Source: Nostoc sp. MS1 (lineage in GTDB: Bacteria; Cyanobacteriota; Cyanobacteriia; Cyanobacteriales; Nostocaceae). From it: 64,000 nucleotides of DNA. Below, in pieces: positions 33,434 to 41,160 of this stretch (its first letter is position 1; the number at the start of each line of letters is the position of its first letter). The notes under the pieces were generated by a model. That model was not told the DNA's origin, did no database searches, and saw only the letters and a program-made list of their open reading frames with translations. The position numbers and the translations under genes are program-made. Location: NCBI RefSeq assembly GCF_019976755.1, contig NZ_AP023441.1, positions 4,275,501 through 4,339,500 on the forward strand, written 5' to 3'.

Positions 33434-33509
33434 TAATTGGCATGACTTACTCGCAGAGGCAAAAGGTGAAATTAATCGTTTAGAGAAAGCAGCCAAAGCA
33501 GAAATTTAA
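33396..33509 (+). CDS. Possible 37-residue ORF overlapping the methyltransferase end
   Basis: In another frame, an ATG at 33396 opens a 37-codon frame that overlaps the last 38 bases of the methyltransferase gene and ends TAA at 33509. The predicted peptide ends in a strongly helical, charged stretch (LLAEAKGEINRLEKAAKAEI). It may be a small R-M accessory protein, the remnant of a longer gene, or a chance frame. No ribosome binding site is evident. Confidence 0.3.
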   Translation: MNIVSLQSGHPPDNWHDLLAEAKGEINRLEKAAKAEI

Positions 33510-33549
33510 CTGAAGAGAGCGCAAATATTCCTCTAAGTAAGCGACTGTC

Positions 33550-34554
33550 TTATAAATAGCCTTGAGACTGATACCATAACATCGTATCTTTCAAAGTATG
33601 TCTGATAGGGCGAAAGGTTGCGCCTAACTCTCGTTCAGCTTTAGCTGAACTTAAGCTTGCTTTCTCAAATAAAGTCTGGATACCAGCTAGTGGCATCGGG
33701 TTAACTCCACCAGTTATACTTGTTACCTGTTCCAAAAACCAAGCGATCGCCAACGCCACACCATCAGGAATTTCTATTCTGGGAGCTTTCACCCCTGAAA
33801 TCGCTTCCACTTCTAAAGCAATCTCTTTCATACTTGTCAGTGGCCCCGCTACAAGATAACGTCCACCTCGTTCTCCTCGTTCAGCAGCTTTCACCGTGGC
33901 CGCCGCCACATCTCTGACATCAGTTAATGAAGCGCTACCATTAATCACCCCTGGCAGCTTACGTCTTAACAAATCTAACACCAGTTGCCCCGCAGAAGTC
34001 GGTGCAGCATCCCCAGGCCCCATCATCCAACCAGGAAGAATCATCACTACATCCATTTTGCTAGTCTCTAGAAACCGATAAACTTCCTGTTCTGCCAAAA
34101 CCTTAGTTTTGAAATAGAGATTCTTTTCGGCAAACGTGCTGTAGGGAGCAGTTTCAGTGGCAGGTCTATCTGGATAAGCTTGAATAACTCCACTTGATGA
34201 GATAAAAACAGTCCTTGCTACTCCCTGCGCCTCTGCTGCTTGCAAAAGTTTTATCGTGGCATCGACATTGATACGCTTCATCTTCTCCCAGTCACTACCC
34301 GGCTGATAATACTCCCGGAAAAAGGCAGCCGTGTGAAATACCACATCTACTCCCTTTAGTTCTTGAACAAAGGCAGGGACATTCTCCATATCACCTTGAA
34401 TAAATTCAATCCCACTGTTGCCCAAAAAACGTTTTGCCTTATCAATGGAACGCACCAGACCCTTTACCTGCCATCCTTGCAATACCAACTCTCGACAAAG
34501 ATTGCTACCTAGTAAACCAGTTGCGCCAGTCACAAACGCTATTTTGCCGCTCAT
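33550..34554 (-). CDS. NAD(P)-dependent epimerase/reductase (dihydroflavonol reductase-like extended SDR)
   Basis: 334-residue extended SDR. Rossmann motif VTGATGLLGSNLCREL (8-23), the acidic loop EFIQGDMENV, and the active site with YFKTKVLAE (Tyr-x3-Lys) after SSSGVIQAYP. Overall it is like dihydroflavonol 4-reductase and hopanoid-associated epimerases. The C-terminal region PRIEIPDGVALAIAWFLEQ is normal for the group. A TetR regulator gene is divergent, 88 bp away, with two palindromes between, so the reductase is probably repressed by it. Substrate unknown. Confidence 0.88.
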   Translation of the reverse strand: MSGKIAFVTGATGLLGSNLCRELVLQGWQVKGLVRSIDKAKRFLGNSGIEFIQGDMENVPAFVQELKGVDVVFHTAAFFREYYQPGSDWEKMKRINVDATIKLLQAAEAQGVARTVFISSSGVIQAYPDRPATETAPYSTFAEKNLYFKTKVLAEQEVYRFLETSKMDVVMILPGWMMGPGDAAPTSAGQLVLDLLRRKLPGVINGSASLTDVRDVAAATVKAAERGERGGRYLVAGPLTSMKEIALEVEAISGVKAPRIEIPDGVALAIAWFLEQVTSITGGVNPMPLAGIQTLFEKASLSSAKAERELGATFRPIRHTLKDTMLWYQSQGYL

Positions 34555-34608
34555 GATACTTATTCCTGTTGATTCTATGAGTTGTAGTTTGAGTCTGCAC
34601 TTTGTTAA

Positions 34609-34626
34609 TGTGAGTAATAACTCACA
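34609..34626. promoter_or_regulatory. TetR-type operator candidate 1
   Basis: TGTGAGTAATAACTCACA: perfect 7-base arms (TGTGAGT/ACTCACA) with a 4-base centre, between the divergent reductase and TetR genes. Its start is 33 bp (about three helical turns) from that of candidate 2, which has related arms. Confidence 0.6.
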
Positions 34627-34641
34627 TCATATTTTGTAGTG

Positions 34642-34659
34642 TATGAGCAAAAGCTCACA
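34642..34659. promoter_or_regulatory. TetR-type operator candidate 2, overlapping the tetR start codon
   Basis: TATGAGCAAAAGCTCACA: arms TGAGC/GCTCA around AAAA, with the outer CACA shared with candidate 1. It includes the ATG at 34643. Binding here would block initiation of the regulator gene itself. Confidence 0.55.
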
Positions 34660-35341
34660 TCGTCAATCCCCTGGTGATAAAAAAGTGAAATCACAATCCG
34701 AAGATGAAAATCCCATATCTCATCAAAGTCGCCGCAAACCATCAGGCGATCGCGGTCGGCAAAGGCGTGATTTAATCTTGAATACAGCCGCCGATTTACT
34801 AGCAGAGGGCGGAGTCGAAGCCATCAATACCAACGCCTTAGCCGAGCGTGCCAATATTTCCATTGGGTCTGTATATCAGTATTTCTCCAACAAGCAGGCA
34901 ATCCTCACTGCTTTGGGGGAGCGATATATGCAGCAATTGAGCAGTAATACCTTAGCTGCTCTCAAACAGGATGTCTCCAACTTGGATTTTCCTACTATGA
35001 TTGATCGGGTAATTGACCCCATGATTAGCTTTGAGCGCAAACATCCTGCATTTAGACAGTTAAATGCAGGTCAAGAAGGAGAAGGCACGCTTGCAGAAGA
35101 AGCCAAACGTATAGATCAAGAAATATTAGTGACTATCTACGATTTGCTTCTGAGAGTTTCTCCTGGACTGAACCCCACTCAAGGCTGGCATACTGCGCGG
35201 GTGACAAAAGCTCTTTATAAAGGTATGAGTTATTTGATACAACAAGAAAAAGAGATTCAGAACGCTGGCGGAAATGTTGATGCTATGATTGCTGACATGA
35301 AGCGGATGATGGTGAATTACTTAGAAAATCAGTTGGGGTAA
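34643..35341 (+). CDS. TetR family transcriptional regulator
   Basis: 232-residue dimeric repressor. The N-terminal helix-turn-helix domain is RRDLILNTAADLLAEGGVEAINTNALAERANISIGSVYQYFSNKQAIL in about residues 41-90, with the family recognition helix (SIGSVYQYF). The remainder is the helical ligand-binding and dimer domain. The first 40 residues are polar and disordered-looking. The gene is divergent from an SDR reductase, and two palindromes lie between, one overlapping its own start, so autoregulation and control of the reductase are likely. Ligand unknown. Confidence 0.92.
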   Translation: MSKSSHRQSPGDKKVKSQSEDENPISHQSRRKPSGDRGRQRRDLILNTAADLLAEGGVEAINTNALAERANISIGSVYQYFSNKQAILTALGERYMQQLSSNTLAALKQDVSNLDFPTMIDRVIDPMISFERKHPAFRQLNAGQEGEGTLAEEAKRIDQEILVTIYDLLLRVSPGLNPTQGWHTARVTKALYKGMSYLIQQEKEIQNAGGNVDAMIADMKRMMVNYLENQLG

Positions 35342-35476
35342 ATACTATAATTTTACAGAAAATTGTAATTACTTATGTCTGAACACTGATGATTTATTTG
35401 ATGTGTTTCTCAACAATTTTCTAGGGGTGAATATTGAGCAGGCGATCGCAGCCCTTAAATTAGCATTAAATTGTAT

Positions 35477-35532
35477 GTAGTAAGGACTTTAATCCTTCTC
35501 CAATTCAAAATCAAGGCTAAAGCCTTTACTAC
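35477..35532. repeat. Dispersed palindromic repeat (gtagtaagg family), copy 2
   Basis: Arms gtagtaaggactttaatcc and ggctaaagcctttactac bound an AT-rich loop. Same outer sequences as copy 1 at 16512-16565, including the flanking caaac. It lies between the convergent tetR and GT2 genes. Confidence 0.7.
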
Positions 35533-35541
35533 AAACAGTAA

Positions 35542-36486
35542 TTACGATTCAATCAATACCAATTTATTAACACGTTCATTACTCATTTGAGATTTGCGTG
35601 AATAGACAGCATTGAGCAACAATTTCCAGGCAGAAATGGAAAGTATAGATGTATCTAACATTGACAGGAAACTTGGCAAATTATTCTGTTTCAAAGCAAC
35701 TATAAGCCAATGAAGTTTTAAGTAATCTTTTATATGCCCTAAGGATGGAATTTGCAAACGATGCTTTTCATTTACTAAGGCATAAATCTTTTCCTTCATC
35801 AGAATATTTGTATCCAAACGCTGCTTTAAAGAAAACTTTTGATTATAAGCACCAGTCCAAATTGTCCGGTAAGCCAAGCACTGATTGAGGAAAATAGCAT
35901 GACCAAACTGGGCAATTTTAATCCAAGAATCAATATCATCACAGTTAGTATTCAGTTGAGCATCCCAACCGCCAGTTTCTAAGAAAGCATCACGGCGACA
36001 AGCAACTTGCACTGGTGTACCAAATGGCACAAGCTCCATCAGCATCCCATAATGAATATCGGTTTGGGGAATATAAAAAGCTAAACCAGGTTCAGTCTTA
36101 GGAGTGCGACTCAGTTCAACTCCGTTACTATCCACCTGCGCGGCGACACAAGAACAAATCACCGCATCAGGACAGAGTGCGATCGCACAAGCCATCTGTT
36201 CTATACATTTAACATCTAGATAATCGTCATCGTCTAAAAATTTAATCCAATCACCGCTAGCCTTTTCCACCCCGGTATTGACGGCCGAGGAGTGACCTTG
36301 ATTGACATCATTGCGATGATAGACAACACAATCACCCAAACTCCTCACATAGTTTTGTGTCTCATCCGTTGAACAATCGTCAACAACAACCACTTCACAG
36401 GGTACAGTCTGTTGCAGTGCAGAATCAATAGCCCGACGTAGCAAATCCAAACGGTTATAAGTGGTGATGACAACACTAAATTTCAT
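35542..36486 (-). CDS. Glycosyltransferase, GT2 family
   Basis: 314-residue GT-A fold glycosyltransferase. The N-terminal nucleotide-binding stretch is FSVVITTYNRLDLLRRAIDSALQQ, the DxD metal site is KFLDDDDYLD (about 87-96), and the acceptor side follows (GGWDAQLNTNCDDIDSWIKIAQFG with the ED-like catalytic pair). The C-terminus is helical and without membrane segments. No other cell-surface genes adjoin, so its glycan target is unknown. Start ATG at 36486. Confidence 0.9.
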   Translation of the reverse strand: MKFSVVITTYNRLDLLRRAIDSALQQTVPCEVVVVDDCSTDETQNYVRSLGDCVVYHRNDVNQGHSSAVNTGVEKASGDWIKFLDDDDYLDVKCIEQMACAIALCPDAVICSCVAAQVDSNGVELSRTPKTEPGLAFYIPQTDIHYGMLMELVPFGTPVQVACRRDAFLETGGWDAQLNTNCDDIDSWIKIAQFGHAIFLNQCLAYRTIWTGAYNQKFSLKQRLDTNILMKEKIYALVNEKHRLQIPSLGHIKDYLKLHWLIVALKQNNLPSFLSMLDTSILSISAWKLLLNAVYSRKSQMSNERVNKLVLIES

Positions 36487-36635
36487 AAGTATTACACCTG
36501 TAACAAATTCTTCTGCAATATAGCTTTTCTTTTGTGGCTGTCGTATCTGTAAAATTATCTATCAAAAAAGCAGTGGACTGAAACATGATTCTCGATTTAT
36601 GATGGATGATTGTGAGTTTTTAAAACAAACAGGCC

Positions 36636-36998
36636 ATGAACGCTCAAGAGATCATTCGTTCCATAGAAGCGGAACAAATAAAATCTGACCTGCCCGAAAT
36701 TTATATCGGCGATACCGTCAGAGTCGGCGTAAAAATTAAAGAAGGCGACAAATATCGTGTACAGCCATACGAAGGTGTTGTCATTGCTAGGCGCAACGGT
36801 GGTATAAACGAAACCATTACAGTTCGTCGTGTATTCCAAGGCGTGGGTGTAGAACGGGTATTCCTGTTACACTCTCCCCGCATTGATAACATTAAAGTAT
36901 TGCGTCGTGGTAAAGTAAGACGTGCTAAACTTTATTATCTGCGCGGTCGTGTAGGTAAAGCAACCCGGATCAAGCAACGCTTCGACCGTTCCTTATAA
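36636..36998 (+). CDS. rplS: Ribosomal protein L19 (bL19)
   Basis: 120 residues, standard for bL19, which sits at the interface of the 50S and 30S subunits. Conserved blocks: VRVGVKIKEGDKYRVQPYEGVVIARRNGG and FLLHSPRIDNIKVLRRGKVRRAKLYYLRGR. ATG with an AGG 4-6 bases upstream. It is followed by tRNA-Trp and the secE-nusG-rplKAJL block, the order usual in cyanobacteria. Confidence 0.97.
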   Translation: MNAQEIIRSIEAEQIKSDLPEIYIGDTVRVGVKIKEGDKYRVQPYEGVVIARRNGGINETITVRRVFQGVGVERVFLLHSPRIDNIKVLRRGKVRRAKLYYLRGRVGKATRIKQRFDRSL

Positions 36999-37089
36999 TT
37001 TTGTTCAGGGTATGGGAGAAATCTCAGTGAATCGGCGGCATCTGCCGCTTGCTCCCTCAACAAAGGTATGCTATGATGAGGAATCAGTT

Positions 37090-37113
37090 ATGTTAAACAA
37101 AAAAGTTTAACAT
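37090..37113 (+). promoter_or_regulatory. Perfect AT-rich hairpin upstream of tRNA-Trp
   Basis: ATGTTAAAC and GTTTAACAT arms around a run of six A. It lies 92 bp after rplS and 23 bp before the tRNA. It might weakly terminate rplS transcription or mark tRNA processing; no T-run follows. Confidence 0.4.
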
Positions 37114-37135
37114 AATAAAAACCAAACCAGCTTGT

Positions 37136-37208
37136 GCGCTCTTAGTTCAGTTGGTAGAACGCAGGTCTCCAAAACCTGATGTCGGGGGTTCAAGTCCTCC
37201 AGGGCGCG
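37136..37208 (+). tRNA. trnW: tRNA-Trp (CCA anticodon)
   Basis: 73-nt cloverleaf without encoded CCA end. Acceptor stem GCGCTCT pairs with AGGGCGC (one G-T pair), D loop TAGTTCAGTTGGTAGAA, anticodon stem CAGGT/ACCTG with loop CTCCAAA (anticodon CCA at 37169-37171), T arm GGGGGTTCAAGTCCTCC. Decodes UGG. Located between rplS and secE, as in many cyanobacteria. Confidence 0.97.
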
Positions 37209-37402
37209 CTCGAAAGTAAAAAACACAGCCCGAACCAATAGTACATCTGCTAAAATGGCGGAAAGTGCTATTGATTTCGGGTGTAGTTGTTTTATACTTG
37301 CAGCTTTTTTGCTTCCAGTAAATTTGATGGAGTGAAGCTGTCAACCTGGATGAAAATAAGCAGAGTATAGCTGTATTGACTAAAGACGGGGGATAGACGA
37401 CC

Positions 37403-37627
37403 GTGGCCAAGAAAAATGAGGCAGAAATCGCAGAGACTTCTGGTGGCGGGTTTAACTTTGGCAACTTCTTCCAAGGAACCAGAGAAGAGTTAGACAAAGT
37501 AGTTTGGCCTAGCCGTAAGCAACTAATCAGCGAATCAGCCGCCGTGTTGCTCATGGTGACACTCTCCGCTTCCTTAATCTATTTAGTCGATGGATTGTTT
37601 GGTTGGGTAGCAAAGCAGGTATTCTGA
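37403..37627 (+). CDS. secE: Preprotein translocase subunit SecE
   Basis: 74 residues from a GTG start at 37403. Single-membrane-helix SecE as in cyanobacteria and plastids: the amphipathic cytoplasmic segment REELDKVVWPSRKQLISES precedes the transmembrane helix AAVLLMVTLSASLIYLVDGLFGWV. SecE clamps SecY in the translocon. Its TGA stop shares one base with the nusG start (TGATG), so the two are translationally coupled. Confidence 0.95.
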   Translation: MAKKNEAEIAETSGGGFNFGNFFQGTREELDKVVWPSRKQLISESAAVLLMVTLSASLIYLVDGLFGWVAKQVF

Positions 37628-38256
37628 TGACTTCTGCGACAGACGAACCAATTAACTCGCCGCAGTCAGAGGAAACAGCAGAAACAGCGTCTAAAGAAGC
37701 ACGTTGGTATGCAGTGCAAGTAGCCTCCGGTTGCGAGAAACGGGTCAAAACGAATTTAGAGCAGCGCATTCAAACTTTTGATGTAGCTGAGAAAATTGTC
37801 CAAGTAGAAATTCCCCATACGCCAGCAGTGAAAATCCGCAAGGATGGTAGCCGCTCACACACAGAAGAGAAAGTATTTCCTGGCTATGTGTTAGTGCGGA
37901 TGGTGATGGATGATGATACTTGGCAGGTGGTACGCAACACATCCCATGTAATTAACTTTGTGGGAGCAGAACAAAAACGTGGTACAGGCAAAGGTCGTGG
38001 ACACGTTAAGCCGTTACCCCTAAGCCATTCTGAAGTAGAACGGATCTTCAAACAAACCACCGAACAAGAGCCAGTTGTCAAAATTGATATGGCAAGTGGT
38101 GATAAGATAGTCGTGCTTTCTGGCCCATTTAAGGACTTTGAAGGCGAGGTAATTGAAGTGAGTCCAGAACGGAGTAAACTAAAAGCCTTGCTCTCGATTT
38201 TCGGGCGAGACACACCAGTAGAACTGGAATTTAATCAGGTAGAAAAACAGAGCTAA
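37627..38256 (+). CDS. nusG: Transcription termination/antitermination factor NusG
   Basis: 209 residues from ATG 37627; a longer frame into secE is rejected because the TGATG overlap is the standard junction. The NGN domain starts at ARWYAVQVASGCEKRVKTNLEQR and contains FPGYVLVRM; the KOW domain is MASGDKIVVLSGPFKDFEGEVIEVSPERSKLKALLSIFGRDTPVEL. The first 28 residues are acidic and disordered, usual in cyanobacteria. Binds RNA polymerase and couples it to ribosomes. Confidence 0.97.
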   Translation: MTSATDEPINSPQSEETAETASKEARWYAVQVASGCEKRVKTNLEQRIQTFDVAEKIVQVEIPHTPAVKIRKDGSRSHTEEKVFPGYVLVRMVMDDDTWQVVRNTSHVINFVGAEQKRGTGKGRGHVKPLPLSHSEVERIFKQTTEQEPVVKIDMASGDKIVVLSGPFKDFEGEVIEVSPERSKLKALLSIFGRDTPVELEFNQVEKQS

Positions 38257-38262
38257 TAAAAA

Positions 38263-38688
38263 ATGGCGAAGAAAGTAGTAGCGGTCATTAAGTTGGCCCT
38301 GAATGCTGGAAAAGCCAACCCAGCACCCCCAGTTGGCCCTGCTTTGGGTCAACATGGTGTTAACATCATGATGTTCTGCAAAGAGTACAACGCCAAAACA
38401 GCAGACCAAGCTGGGATGGTAATTCCTGTAGAAATCTCGGTTTATGAAGACCGGAGTTTCACATTTGTACTCAAAACGCCACCAGCATCAGTATTGATTC
38501 GCAAAGCGGCAAAAATTGAAAGAGGTTCCAACGAACCTAATAAGAAAAAAGTCGGTTCAATTACCAATGCACAACTGCGGGAAATTGCTCAGACTAAACT
38601 CCCTGACCTCAACGCCAACGATATTGATGCGGCAATGAAGATTGTTGCTGGAACCGCCAAAAATATGGGCGTAACCATTACAGATTAG
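38263..38688 (+). CDS. rplK: Ribosomal protein L11 (uL11)
   Basis: 141 residues, standard length. Binds 23S rRNA at the GTPase-associated centre. Conserved N-terminal domain KLALNAGKANPAPPVGPALGQHGVNIM and C-terminal RNA-binding domain ending in MKIVAGTAKNMGVTITD. Starts 6 bp after nusG, so they share a transcript. Confidence 0.98.
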   Translation: MAKKVVAVIKLALNAGKANPAPPVGPALGQHGVNIMMFCKEYNAKTADQAGMVIPVEISVYEDRSFTFVLKTPPASVLIRKAAKIERGSNEPNKKKVGSITNAQLREIAQTKLPDLNANDIDAAMKIVAGTAKNMGVTITD

Positions 38689-38696
38689 GGAAACAG

Positions 38697-38790
38697 AGTC
38701 CATAGTCATGAGTAAACTGTTACATACTCATAACTCAGCACTCAAAACTCATAACTAAAATTATTGGGGGAGAAGCCAAGCTTCGCCAAC
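38697..38790. repeat. Repeat tract in the rplK-rplA spacer
   Basis: Degenerate heptamers (actcata/actcagc/actcaaa) and a small hairpin (gaagccaagcttcgcc) fill most of the 119-bp gap. Repeat invasion of a ribosomal operon is uncommon in other bacteria but tolerated here; see findings. Confidence 0.55.
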
Positions 38791-38807
38791 AACCCCTGGA
38801 GATAAAA

Positions 38808-39524
38808 ATGGCAAAGAAAATATCACGCCGCTTGCGGGAATTGCAAGCAAAAGTAGAAGATAGAGAATACGCCCCTCTAGATGCTCTAGGTCTGTTAAAA
38901 GAGACAGCTACAGCAAAATTTGCCGAAGCGGCAGAAGCGCATATCCGTTTAGGTATTGATCCAAAATATACAGACCAACAATTACGGACTACAGTGGCAT
39001 TGCCCAAAGGTACAGGGCAAATTGTACGAGTAGCTGTAATTGCTCGTGGTGAAAAAGTTACCGAAGCCTTCAACGCTGGTGCGGACGTAGTTGGTTCGGA
39101 AGAACTAATTGACGAAATCCAAAAAGGCAGAATGGACTTTGACAAGTTGATTGCTACACCAGATGTAATGCCACAAGTGGCTAGACTTGGTAAGTTATTA
39201 GGCCCTCGTGGTTTAATGCCATCACCAAAAGGTGGTACAGTCACATTTGACATAGCAAGTGCGATCGCTGAATTTAAAGCTGGTAAACTAGAGTTCCGGG
39301 CTGACCGTACAGGCATCGTTCATGTTATGTTTGGTAAGGCATCCTTCTCGCCTGAAGATTTGTTGGTAAACTTGAAGGCGTTGCAAGAAACAATTGACCG
39401 TAACCGTCCTTCAGGAGCCAAAGGTCGCTACTGGCGCACGTTTTATGTGTCTGCCACAATGGGACCATCTATTAAAGTCGATATCAACGCTCTAAGAGAT
39501 TTTAAACTGACTGAAGCAGCATAA
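38808..39524 (+). CDS. rplA: Ribosomal protein L1 (uL1)
   Basis: 238 residues, normal for bacterial L1, the mobile stalk protein that contacts E-site tRNA. Conserved stretches include ALGLLKETATAKFAEAAEAHIRLGIDPKYTDQQLR, GKLLGPRGLMPSPKGGT and GRYWRTFYVSATMGPS. A GGAG ribosome binding site lies 8 bases before the ATG. Member of the secE-nusG-rplK-rplA-rplJ-rplL block. Confidence 0.98.
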   Translation: MAKKISRRLRELQAKVEDREYAPLDALGLLKETATAKFAEAAEAHIRLGIDPKYTDQQLRTTVALPKGTGQIVRVAVIARGEKVTEAFNAGADVVGSEELIDEIQKGRMDFDKLIATPDVMPQVARLGKLLGPRGLMPSPKGGTVTFDIASAIAEFKAGKLEFRADRTGIVHVMFGKASFSPEDLLVNLKALQETIDRNRPSGAKGRYWRTFYVSATMGPSIKVDINALRDFKLTEAA

Positions 39525-39590
39525 ACTTGGTAATGGGTAATAGGTAATCGGTAAAATACCATTACCAATGACCAAAATTAAATATACAAA

Positions 39591-39735
39591 GCCGGAGACA
39601 GCAGGTGCTAATTGCTTAAATATCCTGCCGAGGTGAAAGCTCTATGACTGCAGGTGACGCATAATTTTTTGTGTCACCGTAGAAACAAGAGTCTTGATAC
39701 TGAACCCCGGCTGAGATAGCTGGGGTTTATTGTTT
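39591..39735 (+). ncRNA. Ribosomal protein L10 leader
   Basis: Recognised by its consensus-like core gacagcaggtgctaattgct... tatcctgccgaggtgaaag (39595-39639), followed by helices and ending in the AACCCCGGC/GCTGGGGTT hairpin (39703-39728). The L10-L12 complex is known to bind this leader and repress rplJL translation. It lies 64 bp before the rplJ start. Confidence 0.85.
39703..39735 (+). terminator. Attenuator/terminator hairpin at the 3' end of the L10 leader
   Basis: AACCCCGGC pairs with GCTGGGGTT and is followed by TATTGTTT. Probably partial termination between rplKA and rplJL. Confidence 0.55.
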
Positions 39736-39798
39736 GCACTAGTCAGCCAAAAATCATCACAAGAGAATCGACGATTATTTTGAGGAGGTGAAACCGAG

Positions 39799-40344
39799 AT
39801 GGGTAGAACGCTAGAAAATAAAAAAGAAATCGTAGCTGACCTCAAAGAAACTCTGAATGAGTCAACTTTGGCACTAGTAATTGATTACCAAGGTCTGACA
39901 GTTGCCGAAATTACAGACTTACGGCGGCGGCTACGTCCTACTGGCACTGTCTGCAAGGTGACTAAGAACACTTTGATGGGTATTGCCATTCAGGATGATG
40001 AAAAATGGCAGGCTTTATCAGAGTTGCTCAAAGGTTCTTCGGCATTTTTGTTAGTTAAAGAAGATTTCTCTGGAGCAATTAAAGCTTACCAAGATTTCCA
40101 AAAAGCTAGCAAGAAAACAGAACTTCGCGGTGGAGTTTTGGAAGGACGCTTGCTCAAAGAGCCAGATGTTAAGGCTCTAGGAGATTTACCATCCAAGGAA
40201 CAACTCATTGCTCAAATTGCTGGGGCTATCAATGCTGTGGCGACACAATTGGCTGTGGGTATCAACGAAGTTCCTGGTGGCTTGGCGCGTGCATTGCAAG
40301 CTCTCGCTGATAAAGAAAATGGCGATACTGATAGTGCAGCCTAA
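39799..40344 (+). CDS. rplJ: Ribosomal protein L10 (uL10)
   Basis: 181 residues. L10 forms the base of the ribosomal stalk and holds L7/L12 dimers through its C-terminal helix. Typical N-terminus TLENKKEIVADLKETLNEST, with LVIDYQGLTVAEITDLRRRLR and KVTKNTL in the RNA-binding domain. Strong GAGGAGGTG ribosome binding site. Regulated through the L10 leader upstream. Confidence 0.97.
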   Translation: MGRTLENKKEIVADLKETLNESTLALVIDYQGLTVAEITDLRRRLRPTGTVCKVTKNTLMGIAIQDDEKWQALSELLKGSSAFLLVKEDFSGAIKAYQDFQKASKKTELRGGVLEGRLLKEPDVKALGDLPSKEQLIAQIAGAINAVATQLAVGINEVPGGLARALQALADKENGDTDSAA

Positions 40345-40421
40345 TCAAAGTATTAGTTGTTAGCGCTACTGACAACTGACCACTAACAAATAACTAAATC
40401 AACATTACAGGAGTTATATCA

Positions 40422-40814
40422 ATGTCTGCTGCAACCGATCAAATTTTAGACCAATTAAAATCCTTGACTTTGTTGGAAGCTGCTGAATTAGTTAAGCAAA
40501 TCGAAGAAGCTTTCGGCGTAAGTGCTGCCGCACCTGCTGGTGGCATGATGATGATGGCGGCTCCTGGTGCTGCGGCTCCTGCTGAAGCAGCAGAAGAGAA
40601 AACCGAGTTTGACGTTGTTCTCGAAGCTGTTCCAGCCGATAAGAAGATTGCTGTATTGAAGATTGTTCGTGAAATCACTGGTTTAGGTCTAAAAGAAGCT
40701 AAGGACTTAGTAGAAGCTGCTCCTAAAGCCATCAAGGAAGCTGTTGCTAAGGAAGCTGCTGAAGACGCTAAGAAGCGGATTGAAGAGGCTGGCGGTAAGG
40801 TAACAATTAAGTAA
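40422..40814 (+). CDS. rplL: Ribosomal protein L7/L12 (bL12)
   Basis: 130 residues. The N-terminal dimerisation helix (LDQLKSLTLLEAAELVKQIEEAFGV) is joined by an Ala/Gly/Met-rich hinge (about 33-60) to the C-terminal factor-binding domain (EFDVVLEAVPADKKIAVLKIVREITGLGLKEAKDLVEAAPK). AGGAG ribosome binding site. Last gene of the block; a terminator lies about 90 bp downstream. Confidence 0.98.
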   Translation: MSAATDQILDQLKSLTLLEAAELVKQIEEAFGVSAAAPAGGMMMMAAPGAAAPAEAAEEKTEFDVVLEAVPADKKIAVLKIVREITGLGLKEAKDLVEAAPKAIKEAVAKEAAEDAKKRIEEAGGKVTIK

Positions 40815-40904
40815 TTTGTAATACTTCTTTGGGAAAGCAAGCTACGTAATTCGTAATTTGCAATTACAAAAGTTGGATTTAATTACTGAGATATTCTTCT
40901 GATG

Positions 40905-40935
40905 AAAAAGGAGTCCAATTGGACTCCTTCTTTTG
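40905..40935 (+). terminator. Terminator of the ribosomal protein operon
   Basis: AAAAGGAGTCC and GGACTCCTTCTTTT arms with an AATT loop. Perfect 9-10 bp stem followed by T-rich sequence. Confidence 0.9.
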
Positions 40936-41040
40936 TATTTAGTTATGGACTGTAGAGAATGACCTTCCAATCTGTAAATTATTAATTGTCATAAATTCAT
41001 ACAAAATTACTTTAAGAGACTATTTATAAAGTAAATCTTA

Positions 41041-41160
41041 AGTAGGGTGCGTCATGGCTTCAGCATAACGCACCCTTAGATCAGATGGTGCGTTAGGCGC
41101 TTCTATCAGATTTTTCATGAGAACCTATAGTCAAAGTCTGCGCCTAACACACCCTACAAG
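41041..41160. repeat. Palindromic repeat (gtagggtg ... caccctac family), copy 1
   Basis: Outer arms gtagggtg and caccctac, with nested arms gcgttaggcgc and gcgcctaac; a smaller gtgcg/cgcac hairpin lies inside the left half. The right end cgcctaacacaccctaca is identical in a second copy at 52613-52670. Confidence 0.7.

Noticed and set aside
37403..37627. 37147-37554 minus-strand frame across tRNA-Trp and secE
   Set aside because: Runs through the tRNA gene and opposite secE; clearly a shadow.
38735..39316. 193-residue minus-strand frame opposite rplA
   Set aside because: Shadow of rplA; no domain and opposite to a highly expressed ribosomal gene.
40439..40840. 133-residue minus-strand frame opposite rplL
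   Set aside because: Ala/Ser-rich shadow of rplL.
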